NCBI RefSeq assembly: GCF_002282895.1
Contig: NZ_NRRB01000003.1
Span: 1-64,000, forward strand
Length of the DNA: 64,000 nt
Direction: 5' to 3'
Origin: Paraferrimonas haliotis
GTDB lineage: Bacteria; Pseudomonadota; Gammaproteobacteria; Enterobacterales; Shewanellaceae
Position 1 is the stretch's first letter, and each line of letters starts with the position of its first letter. This document shows positions 38,899 through 49,025 of this stretch, piece by piece. A program made the position numbers and the translations under genes. The notes under the pieces are model-generated. The model was not told where the DNA came from and did no database searches. It saw nothing but the letters and a program-made list of their open reading frames with translations.

Positions 38899-40389
38899 CT
38901 ACTTAAGCGCTATGGTCATGTTGGGTGCGGTATCAATGTCTTCTTCAAACCAACGGGCAGTAATGGTCTTGGTTTCGCTGTAAAATCTGACCGCTTGCTT
39001 GCCATAGGCGTGTTGATCACCATAAAAGCTGCCTTTCCAACCGGTGAACGAGAAGAAAGGTAATGGCACTGGAATCGGAATGTTAATCCCCACCTGACCC
39101 ACTTCAACTTCGTGTTGGTACTTGCGAGCCGCTGCGCCGCTGGCGGTAAAGATGGAGGTGCCGTTGCCATAAGGTGATGCATTCACTAACGCAATAGCTT
39201 CTTCTAAGGTATCCACTTCAATGCAGCACAATACTGGGCCAAAAATCTCTTCTTGATAAATGCTCATCGACGGCGTGACTTTAGAGAACACGGTTGGGCC
39301 AACCCAGTTGCCCGACTCATAACCGTCAACGGTGAAGTTTGAGCCGTCTACTAAGCAGTCGGCGCCTTGTTGCTTACCTTCTTCAATAAGAGACAGCACT
39401 CGCGCTTTCGCCGCCGGTGAAATTAATGGGCCGTAGCCGGCATCCGGATCATCCCACAAGCCAGGTTTGACTTTGCCAATTTCAGCGGCCACTTCGTCAA
39501 TCCATTGCTTTGAGCTGCCCACAAACACCGCTACCGAAATCGCCATACAACGCTGGCCTGCCGCGCCTACAGACGCCCCAACCAGGTTATTGATAACTTG
39601 TTTCTTGTTAGCGTCAGGCATAATCACCGAGTGGTTTTTAGCACCGGCAAAGGCTTGTACCCGCTTAAGGTTATCGGTACCGGTTTTGTAAACGTATTGG
39701 CCAACCCCAACCGAGCCCACAAACGAAATGGCTTTAATGTCTGGATGAGTCAGCAAAATATCTACGGCGGTTTTGTCGCCATGAACCAACTGCAGCACTC
39801 CTTTCGGTGCGCCCGCTATTTCAAAGAGCTCAACTAAGCGTTGTGGCGTCATTGGATCTTGCTCTGACGGTTTTAAAACAAAGGTATTACCGCAAGCAAT
39901 GGCAATTGGGAACATCCATAACGGGATCATCGCTGGAAAGTTAAACGGCGTAATACCGGCACAAACCCCCAAAGGTTGGGTGTAGCTGTAGGTATCAATG
40001 GCTCGTGCGACGTTTTCAACCGTCTCGCCCATGGACAAACTGGCAACGTTACAAGCGTGCTCAGCCACTTCAATGCCGCGCCAAACATCGCCTTTGGCGT
40101 CTTCAAAGGTTTTACCGGTTTCTTTGGCAAGAATTTCGGCCAATTCATCGTGATGCTCTTTAAGCAAAGCTTGGTAGCGCAACATCACCCGGGCGCGCTC
40201 AGATACCGGCGTTTCTTTCCAGCTGTCAAAGGCTTTTTTGGCACTGGCGATGGCCGCTTCTACTTCGCTGTCTTGAGCGCAATTCACCACGGCGATGGCT
40301 TCATTGTTAGCCGGATTGGTCACCGTAATTTGACGACTGCCTTCACCTAAAACAAACTGGCCGTCGATATAATGTGAGACTTGTTTCAT
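38899..40389 (-). CDS. mmsA: methylmalonate-semialdehyde dehydrogenase (CoA-acylating)
   Basis: 496 residues, aldehyde dehydrogenase fold. NAD-binding [12 protein letters not shown], and the nucleophile in [12 protein letters not shown] (MmsA type, CoA-dependent). Converts methylmalonate semialdehyde to propionyl-CoA, linking to the propionyl-CoA pool also fed by prpE at 47 kb. Second gene of the operon, 13 bases before the acyl-CoA dehydrogenase gene. Confidence 0.96.
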   Translation of the reverse strand: MKQVSHYIDGQFVLGEGSRQITVTNPANNEAIAVVNCAQDSEVEAAIASAKKAFDSWKETPVSERARVMLRYQALLKEHHDELAEILAKETGKTFEDAKGDVWRGIEVAEHACNVASLSMGETVENVARAIDTYSYTQPLGVCAGITPFNFPAMIPLWMFPIAIACGNTFVLKPSEQDPMTPQRLVELFEIAGAPKGVLQLVHGDKTAVDILLTHPDIKAISFVGSVGVGQYVYKTGTDNLKRVQAFAGAKNHSVIMPDANKKQVINNLVGASVGAAGQRCMAISVAVFVGSSKQWIDEVAAEIGKVKPGLWDDPDAGYGPLISPAAKARVLSLIEEGKQQGADCLVDGSNFTVDGYESGNWVGPTVFSKVTPSMSIYQEEIFGPVLCCIEVDTLEEAIALVNASPYGNGTSIFTASGAAARKYQHEVEVGQVGINIPIPVPLPFFSFTGWKGSFYGDQHAYGKQAVRFYSETKTITARWFEEDIDTAPNMTIALK

Positions 40390-40454
40390 TGAATCTTCCT
40401 AAGCCTTTATAGGCGTATTGTTATTATTGTATTCGTTGTTGTATTCGTTGTTGT

Positions 40455-41627
40455 TTAAACCGTTAACGCGATTGCGGTCGCTTCGCCACCACCAATACAC
40501 AAAGAGGCCACACCTCGGTGTAAGCCACGGGCTTTAAGTGCATGAATAAGAGTGACAATTAAGCGCGCGCCAGAGCAGCCAATAGGATGCCCCAAAGCAC
40601 AGGCACCGCCGTTTACGTTCACTTTAGCGCCATCGAGCTTAAGCTCTTGAATGGCCAGCATGGTGACCATGGCAAAGGCTTCGTTAATTTCAAACAAATC
40701 GACGTCTGACGCTTGCCAGCCCACTTGCTCAAGCAAGCCATTAACCGCACCGACGGGGGCAATGGTAAATTCTTCTGGCTTTTGCGAATGGGTGCTATGG
40801 CCTTCAATGGTTGCCAATATGGTTAACCCTTGTTGCTTAGCCGCTTCTTCGCTCATGAGCACTAATGCCGCAGCGCCATCGGATATCGAACTGGAATTAG
40901 CGGCGGTAATGGTGCCGTCTTTAGTAAACGCTGGACGCAATTGCGGAATTTTCTCAGGGCGGGCGTTCCCAGGCTGCTCATCGACCTCTATCGTGACCTC
41001 GCCTTTGCGCGTCGAGAAGGTCACTGGCGTAATTTCGTCACTGAAGGCACCGCTTTCAATAGCGGCATTGGCACGACGCAGGCTCTCCAGAGCATAGTCA
41101 TCCATGTGCTCGCGACCAAGGCCATAATCGTCCGCTGTTTTTTGAGCAAAGCTGCCCATGGCACCGCCGGTGTAGGCATCTTCTAAGCCATCTAAAAACA
41201 TGTGATCCAATACTTTGCCGTGGCCCATGCGCATGCCACCGCGAGCTTTATCAAGCAAATAAGGCGCTAAACTCATGCTTTCCATGCCACCGGCAACAAC
41301 CGTTGTTGCACTGCCGGCTTTAATCAAGTCGTGGGCTAACATGGTGGTTTTCATACCCGAGCCACACACCTTGTTGACTGTGGTGGCGCCCACACTAATA
41401 TCCAGTCCCGCTTTCAAGCTTGCTTGACGCGCCGGCGCTTGTCCTTGTCCTGCGGGGAGCACGCAGCCCATCAGCACTTCATCAACCTGAGTTGACGACA
41501 AATTGGCTTGCTGCATGGCAGCTTTAATGGCTTGAGCCCCTAAATCTGTAGCAGGGACAGAAGATAGGCTGCCTTGAAAGCCGCCCATAGCCGTGCGTTT
41601 TGCAGCAACAATTACTACCTTTGACAT
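40455..41627 (-). CDS. acetyl-CoA C-acyltransferase (thiolase)
   Basis: 390 residues from the ATG at 41627 (MSKVVIVAAKRTAMGG); an upstream in-frame ATG adds 21 residues unlike the family. Nucleophile in VNKVCGSGMKTT, active-site motifs NEAFA, GGACALGHPIGCSGAR and CIGGGEA. First gene of the operon; may cleave 2-methylacetoacetyl-CoA from isoleucine. In the 65-base gap to mmsA there is a duplicated TTGTATTCGTTG. Confidence 0.93.
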   Translation of the reverse strand: MSKVVIVAAKRTAMGGFQGSLSSVPATDLGAQAIKAAMQQANLSSTQVDEVLMGCVLPAGQGQAPARQASLKAGLDISVGATTVNKVCGSGMKTTMLAHDLIKAGSATTVVAGGMESMSLAPYLLDKARGGMRMGHGKVLDHMFLDGLEDAYTGGAMGSFAQKTADDYGLGREHMDDYALESLRRANAAIESGAFSDEITPVTFSTRKGEVTIEVDEQPGNARPEKIPQLRPAFTKDGTITAANSSSISDGAAALVLMSEEAAKQQGLTILATIEGHSTHSQKPEEFTIAPVGAVNGLLEQVGWQASDVDLFEINEAFAMVTMLAIQELKLDGAKVNVNGGACALGHPIGCSGARLIVTLIHALKARGLHRGVASLCIGGGEATAIALTV

Positions 41628-41680
41628 GATGGTTTCCTTCGAAATTTTGGCCATTTTTGTTATTCGTATCACACAATGAC

Positions 41681-41699
41681 GTTTACGCAAACGTAAAGC
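41681..41699 (-). promoter_or_regulatory. probable LiuR operator of the valine/isoleucine operon
   Basis: GTTTACGCAAACGTAAAGC on the plus strand, about 55 bases before the thiolase start. It matches 17 of 19 bases of the reverse complement of the element upstream of liuR (49026-49044). LiuR is known to control both liu and ivd operons in Alteromonadales. Confidence 0.7.
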
Positions 41700-41776
41700 A
41701 AGTATTTAATACAAAGTCTGACCACAAAATGTGTGAAGGGTTGTTGCTATAAGTTGACAGTAGTAATGAAGAGTCG

Positions 41777-42724
41777 CTATTGCTCTTCCCAAGGGGTAAT
41801 GCCTTGGATGGATTCGGTTTCCAAGTTGTAAGGGGTTAACTGATAAACGTAATAATTAAGCCAATTGCTAATGAGCAAATTGGCGTGGCTGTGCCAGCGA
41901 CCAATGGGGGCTTGGCTGGGGTCATCGTTGCTAAAGTAGTTTTTAGGAAGCGTCGGTTGCAAGCCAGCGCTTAAATCGCGCTCATACTCAAAAGCCAAGG
42001 TGTCTCTTTGGTATTCAGGATGGCCAATCACAAACAAATTACGATTATCTTTTGAAATCACCAAATACGCCCCAACCTCTTTGGAGCTGGCCAATACCGT
42101 TAATTCTGGATGGTCTTGTAATTCCTGAAGCGACATTTCGGCATAGCGTGAATGAGGCGCAAAGAAACGATCGTCAAAGCCTCGTAATAATGGCACGTGC
42201 TGTTGAACCCGCTCATGTTCAAACACCCCTGAGCGTTTTTCGTCCATAATGCGGCGCTTTAAATCATAAAGATGATAAAAACCTGCATGGGCGGCCCAAC
42301 ATAAGAACAATACCGAAGTACAGTGCTGCTGACTCCAGTCCATAATTTGCTGAATTTTGCCCCAGTAACTGACTTCGGTGAAATCTAACTGGCCTAATGG
42401 AGCGCCGGTGATGATCAAGCCATCGTAGTTTTGTTCGCTGATTTCATCAAAATCGCGATAAAACGCGTTCATGTGATCCATGGGCGTGTGTTTGGAAGCT
42501 TTGTCGTGAATGCGCATTAAATCGACGTTAACCTGCAAAGGCGTGTTACTGAGCATTCTGAGCAATTGAGTTTCTGTCTCAATTTTGTTGGGCATTAAAT
42601 TCAAGATCAACACCTTCATGGGGCGGATATCCTGATTCGCAGCTCGGGTTTCCGACATCACGAAAATATTTTCTTCGGTGAGAATTTCGGCAGCAGGTAA
42701 ATGATCAGGAATTCGTACAGGCAT
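41777..42724 (-). CDS. metA: homoserine O-succinyltransferase MetA
   Basis: 315 residues. Nucleophile Cys in [18 protein letters not shown], catalytic His/Glu in [20 protein letters not shown]. The specificity loop [11 protein letters not shown] has Gly where acetyl-CoA enzymes have Glu, so succinyl-CoA is the expected donor. First committed step of methionine synthesis. Tandem met boxes lie over its promoter. Confidence 0.96.
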   Translation of the reverse strand: MPVRIPDHLPAAEILTEENIFVMSETRAANQDIRPMKVLILNLMPNKIETETQLLRMLSNTPLQVNVDLMRIHDKASKHTPMDHMNAFYRDFDEISEQNYDGLIITGAPLGQLDFTEVSYWGKIQQIMDWSQQHCTSVLFLCWAAHAGFYHLYDLKRRIMDEKRSGVFEHERVQQHVPLLRGFDDRFFAPHSRYAEMSLQELQDHPELTVLASSKEVGAYLVISKDNRNLFVIGHPEYQRDTLAFEYERDLSAGLQPTLPKNYFSNDDPSQAPIGRWHSHANLLISNWLNYYVYQLTPYNLETESIQGITPWEEQ

Positions 42725-42758
42725 AAAGGCATCGGCGTCATCAGTAACTAATGAGAGT

Positions 42759-42809
42759 ATAATACACTAGGCATTTTGGATGTCTACACTTCTAGACGTC
42801 ATAAACATC
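42759..42809 (-). promoter_or_regulatory. metA promoter with tandem MetJ boxes
   Basis: On the minus strand TAGACA (42781-42786) and TATTAT (42759-42764) with a 16-base spacer. Consecutive 8-mers on the plus strand from 42778 read GGATGTCT, ACACTTCT, AGACGTCA, TAAACATC; the first three fit the met box AGACGTCT at 6, 6 and 7 of 8 positions. MetJ with S-adenosylmethionine would repress metA. Confidence 0.7.
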
Positions 42810-42881
42810 TGAGTGGTTATCGTTTTCTTTGCCACAATTTGCGGTACACTCTAGCCATTGTCTTCTAATCGTTTGTTCAAC

Positions 42882-43622
42882 ATGTCACAAACCACCGCAA
42901 TCATTTTTGGTGCCAGTTCTGCCTTAAGTCAGCAGTTGGCCTTGCAGCTTGCCGCTGAAAACGTTCGGCTAGGGCTTATTGCGCCTGAGCTTGACTCCCT
43001 TAATGAACTGAAGAGCCAATTGCCTGACAACACCTTGTATCAACAGGTGGATATTAACAGCCCTCAATCCATAGCCGACACCATAGAGCAGTTATGGCAA
43101 CAGCTTGAAGGGGTTCATTTAGTCATCGTCAATACCGGCTTAAACGCCTACCACCCCAAACTGCCTTGGCAAATCGACCAAGACATCATTGACGTCAACG
43201 TGGTTGGATTCAGCCGCGCTTGTCATAAAGCCTTTGAGCTATTTAGCGACCAGGGCTACGGCCAATTAGCCGCGATTAACTCCGTCTCTGGCGTTCGCGG
43301 CGGTCCGGCCATGGCGTTTCATGCATCTAAAGCCTATGCCAGCAACTACCTTGAAGGCATGCGCATGCACGCCCAACGGCTTAAGTTGGGCGTTACTATT
43401 AGCGACATACAATTAGGGCAGTTCGACAAGTTTGCCCAGCAAGGACGTACATTGTGGCTATCACCACTGCCTGTGGTTGCGGCGCAAATATTAGCGGGAT
43501 TAAAGAAAGGAAAAGCCAAGTTTTACGTTACCCGACGCTGGCGATTGGTGGCGTGGATGTTTACCTTACTGCCGGGCTACATCTATAACACCCGGCGCTG
43601 GAATAAGAAGACCAAAGACTAA
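42882..43622 (+). CDS. short-chain dehydrogenase with Phe at the catalytic Tyr
   Basis: 246 residues from the ATG at 42882; a TTG eight codons upstream is possible. Cofactor loop FGASSALSQQLA, NTG, Ser in INSVSGVRGG, but the YxxxK motif reads FHASK (TTT CAT GCA TCT AAA). Basic, hydrophobic C-terminus (RRWRLVAWMFTLLPGYIYN) suggests membrane association. Divergent from metA. Substrate unknown. Confidence 0.82.
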   Translation: MSQTTAIIFGASSALSQQLALQLAAENVRLGLIAPELDSLNELKSQLPDNTLYQQVDINSPQSIADTIEQLWQQLEGVHLVIVNTGLNAYHPKLPWQIDQDIIDVNVVGFSRACHKAFELFSDQGYGQLAAINSVSGVRGGPAMAFHASKAYASNYLEGMRMHAQRLKLGVTISDIQLGQFDKFAQQGRTLWLSPLPVVAAQILAGLKKGKAKFYVTRRWRLVAWMFTLLPGYIYNTRRWNKKTKD

Positions 43623-43642
43623 CAGTCGAAAAACGGGCTCGC

Positions 43643-44032
43643 TTAGCGAGCCTGTTTCATAATGACCTCAGCGGTAAATACATCGTTATTAATCACTGGG
43701 TAGCGATCGTAGGTTTGGAAAATCACTCGGCCGTTCGACTCAATCATGGCTACCACCCCATAATTACTGCTGCTGTTAATGTTTTTGCGTTCAATCAAGA
43801 ACTTAAACGGCACCGGAGTTACCGCCACATTAAAGGTTTTTTGGTCGACAATAACCCCCGGCGTGTCCATATCAATAAGAGCAATGGTAATACGCGCATC
43901 TCGCGGTAGCGCAATACGCTCAAGGTAGCCAGCAGCACCGCTCACTACAATCGGCTTTTCAGGCGGTACGGTTACACAACCGCTGATGAGCATTAGTGCA
44001 AACGATAACAAAACGAGCAATCTTTTAGTCAT
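43643..44032 (-). CDS. YbaY-like lipoprotein
   Basis: 129 residues. Lipobox LISGC (Cys19), then a beta-sandwich domain with YLERIALPRDARITIALID and a PVPFKFLIE strand, the YbaY/YscW-like pattern. In E. coli ybaY is next to tesB, as here (19-base gap). Probably an outer-membrane lipoprotein; function unknown. A GGCTCGC/GCGAGCC hairpin overlaps the stop. Confidence 0.8.
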   Translation of the reverse strand: MTKRLLVLLSFALMLISGCVTVPPEKPIVVSGAAGYLERIALPRDARITIALIDMDTPGVIVDQKTFNVAVTPVPFKFLIERKNINSSSNYGVVAMIESNGRVIFQTYDRYPVINNDVFTAEVIMKQAR

Positions 44033-44051
44033 AATCAGTATCTCTTAGTTG

Positions 44052-44918
44052 CTATTGCGGCTTGGTATAACGAATAAGCCCTTCTTGAGTCGCCGACACC
44101 AGAAGATTACCCGCCAGATCGTAAAACTTACCATGAACCAATCCACGCCCACCACTGGCGGAGGTACTTTGCGCTTCAAATAAAATCCATTCGTCCAGCT
44201 TAAACTCTCGGTGGTACCACATGGAATGATCGATGGTGGCCATGCGCACTCCTCGAGTCATAAAGCTCACACCATGCGGTTTTAGCGCTGTGGTTAAAAA
44301 ATTATAGTCAGAAACATACGCCAGCAGGTTTTTATGCAAACGCGGATCATCCGGCAGCGTACCGTTGGCCTTTAACCACACATAGTTAACCGCCTCAGCT
44401 TTATTTGGCGCCAACGGGTTCACCGGCTCTAATGGCCGCATTTCAATGGGGCTTTCTGCCAACCAACTGGCCAGTGCCGCTTGCGGTACGTGGCCAATCA
44501 GCGCTTGGGCTAACTGCTGAGTGCTCTTAAGCCCCTCTGGCCCTTTCACCGATGGCATGGGTGAATGATGCTCAAAGCCTTGTTCAGGAATTTGAAATGA
44601 ACAGGTCATGTAAAAAATGGGACGACCCTTTTGAATGGCTTTAACCCGTCTCGTTGAGAAACTGCCACCGTCGCGAATGGTTTCTACGTCATAAACAATG
44701 GGCAAAGCAACATCGCCAGGCAGTAAAAAATAGGTATGAAGTGAGGTAATGGTGCGCTCTTGAGGCACCGTTTGTTTGGCCGCGGCGAGTGCTTGGCCTA
44801 TGACTTGGCCGCCAAACACGTGGCCAAAGCCAAGATCCTGACTTTGACCGCGATATAGCCCTTGCTCGATTCGCTCTAATTCGTGGAGTTGCACTAACTC
44901 CTGCAATACATCGGACAT
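44052..44918 (-). CDS. tesB: acyl-CoA thioesterase II
   Basis: 288 residues, double hot-dog fold. N-terminal QSQDLGFGHVFGGQVIGQAL, C-terminal SMWYHREFKLDEWILFEAQS and GRGLVHGKFYDLAGNLLVS. Cytosolic hydrolysis of medium- and long-chain acyl-CoA. Upstream of the ybaY-like gene, matching the E. coli neighbourhood. Confidence 0.95.
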   Translation of the reverse strand: MSDVLQELVQLHELERIEQGLYRGQSQDLGFGHVFGGQVIGQALAAAKQTVPQERTITSLHTYFLLPGDVALPIVYDVETIRDGGSFSTRRVKAIQKGRPIFYMTCSFQIPEQGFEHHSPMPSVKGPEGLKSTQQLAQALIGHVPQAALASWLAESPIEMRPLEPVNPLAPNKAEAVNYVWLKANGTLPDDPRLHKNLLAYVSDYNFLTTALKPHGVSFMTRGVRMATIDHSMWYHREFKLDEWILFEAQSTSASGGRGLVHGKFYDLAGNLLVSATQEGLIRYTKPQ

Positions 44919-44998
44919 GTAATCAACCAGCTATTCAAAAATGAAACGCTAATTTACCGCAATTGCTGTAAAAAAAACAGATGAGCCGGCGCTTAAAG

Positions 44999-45916
44999 CT
45001 AGCTAAAAAAGCTTTGTTTCGCCGCCTTTTTAAGGCGTTCGGTTAACTCCAGCAAGTACTCTTTACGAGAATAGTATTGGCGAAGAATTGCCGACTGCTT
45101 AATGCTTGGCCAAAGTCGCAGCAAGTTTTCCGGATTCATCTCGTCTTCGTCAAAGGTATGACCGCGATTCTCGTGCACCCGCACTACCGAAAAGTGATTG
45201 CCCGCCGCCATCAAATGCTTGCCATTAGGCGCTTTACTGCCGGCTAAGAACAGCAAACCTGGGGTCACGCTTTGAGGGCGCGCTTTATCCAGCAAGCTGT
45301 TTTCGTAGTGGCGCTCGGTTTGTCGAGTTTTCGCCACTGGGCAGATGCTGTTAACGTGAATGTTATGCTCAGCACCCTCTTTGGCAAGGGAGTTCACCAG
45401 ACCGAACAACGCCATTTTCGCTGCGCCATGGGAACAGTGATCTTCCTCGCCAAAAAAGCCAGTAGCTGAGGTGGTTACAATAATGCGCCCGTGTTGTTGC
45501 TTTTTGAAAATGGGCCACAGACGCGTGGCCATGTGAAACACACTGTCCACTTCCACCGAAAACATGCGTTTCCACTCACTAAACTGGGTATCTTCAAGCG
45601 ACTTGTGCTGTTGGTAACCGGCCGAGCAAACCATTAAATCGATGCGCCCCCACTGCTCCATGACAAAGCTAATGGCGCTCTCAATGTCCATTTCTTCGGC
45701 AACGTCTAACACAAAGCTCAAGGCTTCGCCGCCCAGGCGGTTCACCATTTCTGCGACTTCTTGCAGGCTGTTATCACTTTCGCCATCGCCCGATGGACTG
45801 CAGCCAATATCGATTAAAGCGACTTTAGCGCCTCGTGACGCCAATGCTAATGCATAGGCTCGCCCTAATCCACGTGCAGCACCGGTAATTATGGCTACAC
45901 GATCATCAAATCGCAT
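44999..45916 (-). CDS. short-chain dehydrogenase with His at the catalytic Tyr
   Basis: 305 residues. Cofactor motif TGAARGLGRAYALALASRG, catalytic Ser in VTTSATGFFG, but the YGAAK motif reads HGAAK (CAT GGC GCA GCG AAA). The overall pattern resembles the (3R)-hydroxyacyl-CoA dehydrogenase part of multifunctional enzyme 2, including a C-terminal extension. Substrate unknown; activity may be altered. The 230 bases upstream up to menA contain no coding signal. Confidence 0.8.
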   Translation of the reverse strand: MRFDDRVAIITGAARGLGRAYALALASRGAKVALIDIGCSPSGDGESDNSLQEVAEMVNRLGGEALSFVLDVAEEMDIESAISFVMEQWGRIDLMVCSAGYQQHKSLEDTQFSEWKRMFSVEVDSVFHMATRLWPIFKKQQHGRIIVTTSATGFFGEEDHCSHGAAKMALFGLVNSLAKEGAEHNIHVNSICPVAKTRQTERHYENSLLDKARPQSVTPGLLFLAGSKAPNGKHLMAAGNHFSVVRVHENRGHTFDEDEMNPENLLRLWPSIKQSAILRQYYSRKEYLLELTERLKKAAKQSFFS

Positions 45917-46143
45917 GCTGGGTTTCCCTCAAAAGGTTGGAGTTTATTCTAAGCTTAGTAAACCACATTTTGCGGATGTTAAAAAAAGCAAAAGGCGTTT
46001 TTATTACCTCGATCAAACCCGTGTCAAAAATCCTCACTGGATCCAACTTTTTACGACCAATAAACGCGCACTATTAAACAGCGTTTAGGCTGATCAACGA
46101 GCTATGTTAGACTTTGCAAAAATACTTTGGACCTGTTGAATAT

Positions 46144-47034
46144 ATGTCTGCTTGGATTATGGCCATTCGGCCACGAACACTGCCCGCCGCCATAGGCCCG
46201 ATTTTTCTTGGCAATGCGCTGGCGTGGAGTCACGGCTATTTCACCTGGCTTATCGCCATCAGCTCAATGCTGTGCGCGTTATTGCTGCAAATTGGAGTAA
46301 ACTTAGCCAACGATTATTTTGATTTTAAATCCGGAGTCGACACCGATGAGCGCCTAGGACCTACTCGGGTTACTCAGCAAGGGTTGTTAGCGCCCGAAGC
46401 GGTGCGCAATGCCATGGCTATGTCGCTCATTATGGCAGTGACCGTGGGCTTATATTTGATTTATATCGCGGGTCCTGTTGTCGCCTTTCTAGCCGCGTTT
46501 TCAGTATTAGGCGCCTTGTGTTACAGCGGTGGTCCCTACCCGCTAGCGTCCCATGGATTAGGTGAGGTTGCGGCCTTTTTGTATTTTGGTTTGGTGGCCA
46601 TTGTTGGCGTTTACTTCATTCAAACCGGCACCACCGTCTATGAAGCTTGGTTTGTAGCCAGCTGTTTGGGCTTGCTTAATGCCGCGATTATGCTGGTGAA
46701 CAATACCCGTGACATCAGCACCGACCAAAAGGCGGGCAAACGCACCTTAGCGGTGCGCATCGGTCAAGCCAACTGCCGCTCGCTGTATGCGGTGCTGGTT
46801 TATCTACCCTTCATTTTGGTGATTTTGCATTGGTTGTTTGGAGACTTACGAGGCTTTTGCGTACTGGCCATCTTGTTTGCGATGCCGCTGGCCAGAAACT
46901 TAGTGAGTGCCTTTCAGCAACAACAAGGCGCTGCGCTCAATCCGCTATTAGGAAAGACCGCCATGCTCACCTTGTTGTTCAGTTTGCTGCTGTCCGCAGG
47001 GCTTATTGCGTCGCGGTTATTTCCCGTATCCTAA
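46144..47034 (+). CDS. menA: 1,4-dihydroxy-2-naphthoate octaprenyltransferase MenA
   Basis: 296 residues from the ATG at 46144 (MSAWIMAIRPRTLPAAIGP), the usual MenA start; upstream in-frame extension rejected. UbiA-type Asp motifs NLANDYFDFKSGVD and NNTRDISTDQKAGKRTLAVR; about eight membrane helices. Prenylates DHNA in menaquinone synthesis, implying anaerobic or flexible respiration. Its 3' end overlaps prpE by 18 bases (convergent). Confidence 0.93.
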   Translation: MSAWIMAIRPRTLPAAIGPIFLGNALAWSHGYFTWLIAISSMLCALLLQIGVNLANDYFDFKSGVDTDERLGPTRVTQQGLLAPEAVRNAMAMSLIMAVTVGLYLIYIAGPVVAFLAAFSVLGALCYSGGPYPLASHGLGEVAAFLYFGLVAIVGVYFIQTGTTVYEAWFVASCLGLLNAAIMLVNNTRDISTDQKAGKRTLAVRIGQANCRSLYAVLVYLPFILVILHWLFGDLRGFCVLAILFAMPLARNLVSAFQQQQGAALNPLLGKTAMLTLLFSLLLSAGLIASRLFPVS

Positions 47035-48912
47035 ATGACTTAAGGTCGACTCCACTAACTCTAGCGTTGACGCATCTTCAATGGTTGCCGGCATTTTATA
47101 AGCTTGATTGTCGGCAATTTTCTTCATGGTGCCTCGAAGAATTTTGCCGGAACGGGTTTTCGGCAAACGTTCGATCACCGACACCTTCTTAAAACTGGCG
47201 ACCGCGCCAATTTCGCTGCGCACCAATTGAATCAGCTGCTCATATAAGCTTGACTGAGCAATGGTTTCACCCTGCTTTAACACCACCAGCCCCACGGGTA
47301 ACTGCCCTTTCAGCGGATCGTGTACGCCGATGACCGCCGCTTCCGCCACCGAAGGGTGTTGACACAAGACTTCTTCGAATCGGCCGGTGGACAAACGATG
47401 GCCCGCCACATTAATGATGTCATCAATTCGGCTCATGATGTACAAATAGCCATCTTCGTCAATGTAGCCAGCATCACCACTTAAGTAACAACCTGGGTAG
47501 CGGGCAAGGTAACCCGCCTGATAGCGTTGCGGGTTGTTCCAAAGCCCGGTAAGCGTGCCAGGAGGCAGCGGCAGCTTAATCACGACAGAGCCGGTTTCAT
47601 TAGCCGCCACCGGTTGCCCGCTTTCGTCCAAGACTTCCACTTGATAGCCAGGAATGGCTAAACAAGGGCTACCCGGTTTAATTGGCATGGGGTCTGTCCC
47701 CATCATGTTAGCGGCGATGGGCCAGCCGGTTTCAGTTTGCCACCAATGATCGATAACCGGCACTTTTAGGGTGTCGCTGGCCCAATTCAGGGTGTCCGGA
47801 TCGCAACGCTCACCAGCTAAAAACAACACCTTGAGCGACGCCAGTTGCTCTAATGACAGCAAACTGGCTTGCGGATCTTCCCTTTTAATGGCGCGAATGG
47901 CGGTAGGTGCGGTGAAGAAAGACTTCACTTGATACTCTTGTATCACTCGCCAAAAGGCCCCCGCATCTGGGGTTCCAACCGGTTTTCCTTCATAAACTAT
48001 GGTGGTTGCACCGGCCAATAATGGGCCGTAGGCAATGTAGGAATGCCCTACCACCCAACCCACATCGGAAGCGGCCCAAAACACATCACCGGCATCAATG
48101 TCGTATATGTGTTTCATTGACCATGCCAGCGCTACCGCATGACCGCCGTTATCTCGCACCACCCCTTTCGGTGAGCCTGTTGTGCCTGAGGTGTATAAGA
48201 TATACAGCGGATCCGTTGCCGCAACGTCAACACAATCCGCTTGCGGTGCTTGCTCGACCAGCGCTTGCCAATCGACGTCTCGACCAATGAGTAATTCTGC
48301 TTGTTGTTGTGGACGTTGATAAATCACGCAGTGCTGCACTTTGTGAGATGCTTGAGCTATGGCGTCGTCCAACAAGGGCTTATAAGCCAATATTTTATTG
48401 CCTTCAACGCCGCAGGACGCCGATAAAATGGCTTTGGGCTTGGCATCGTCAATGCGTGTAGCAAGCTCATTGGCGGCAAAGCCACCGAATACCACGGAAT
48501 GGATAGCACCAATACGGGCACAACCAAGCATGGCGTATAAGGTTTGTGGGATCATCGGCATGTAGATGACCACGGTATCGCCCTTCTCTACCCCAAGTTG
48601 CTTTAAACCACCGGCAATGCGGCTCACCTCTTGTTGCAGCTCTAGGTAGCTAATGGTTTGCTTGGTTTGGGTAACCGGAGAGTCGTAATGAATGGCGGCT
48701 TGCTCGCCTCTGCCATTAATCACATGCCTGTCCACGGCGTTATAGCAGGTATTCAAGCTTGCCCCTACAAACCATTGGTAGTCATGGTCGTTTGTACTGT
48801 TCAGCACCTTATCCCAAGGTTTTGACCAGTCAATAGCTTGCGCTGCTTCCCCCCAAAACGCCTCTGGGAATTGACTCGCTTGTTGTGCCATTTGCTTTCT
48901 AATTTCCGACAT
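47017..48912 (-). CDS. prpE: propionyl-CoA synthetase PrpE
   Basis: 631 residues, acyl-CoA synthetase family. AMP-binding YILYTSGTTGSPKGVVRDNGG, WWQTETGWPI, and the regulatory acetylation lysine in LPKTRSGKILRGTM. VVRDNGGHAVALAWSM favours PrpE over Acs. Activates propionate; not next to prpBCD here, but within a branched-chain catabolic neighbourhood. Confidence 0.9.
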   Translation of the reverse strand: MSEIRKQMAQQASQFPEAFWGEAAQAIDWSKPWDKVLNSTNDHDYQWFVGASLNTCYNAVDRHVINGRGEQAAIHYDSPVTQTKQTISYLELQQEVSRIAGGLKQLGVEKGDTVVIYMPMIPQTLYAMLGCARIGAIHSVVFGGFAANELATRIDDAKPKAILSASCGVEGNKILAYKPLLDDAIAQASHKVQHCVIYQRPQQQAELLIGRDVDWQALVEQAPQADCVDVAATDPLYILYTSGTTGSPKGVVRDNGGHAVALAWSMKHIYDIDAGDVFWAASDVGWVVGHSYIAYGPLLAGATTIVYEGKPVGTPDAGAFWRVIQEYQVKSFFTAPTAIRAIKREDPQASLLSLEQLASLKVLFLAGERCDPDTLNWASDTLKVPVIDHWWQTETGWPIAANMMGTDPMPIKPGSPCLAIPGYQVEVLDESGQPVAANETGSVVIKLPLPPGTLTGLWNNPQRYQAGYLARYPGCYLSGDAGYIDEDGYLYIMSRIDDIINVAGHRLSTGRFEEVLCQHPSVAEAAVIGVHDPLKGQLPVGLVVLKQGETIAQSSLYEQLIQLVRSEIGAVASFKKVSVIERLPKTRSGKILRGTMKKIADNQAYKMPATIEDASTLELVESTLSHLGYGK

Positions 48913-49025
48913 TACTGCATCTCCATGAATACTCAGCTAAGGACCGCACTTATATTAACCGTGTATAAAAGTTAGCCAATTAGACCATAGTGGAGGTTCG
49001 TTAATTTTACAGTGACAACTGACAA

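Noticed and set aside
40408-40453. Duplicated TTGTATTCGTTG between the thiolase gene and mmsA
   Set aside because: Simple short duplication in an intergenic gap, no clear function.
43636-43652. GGCTCGC/GCGAGCC hairpin as terminator between convergent genes
   Set aside because: It overlaps the end of the ybaY-like gene and has only a weak T-run.
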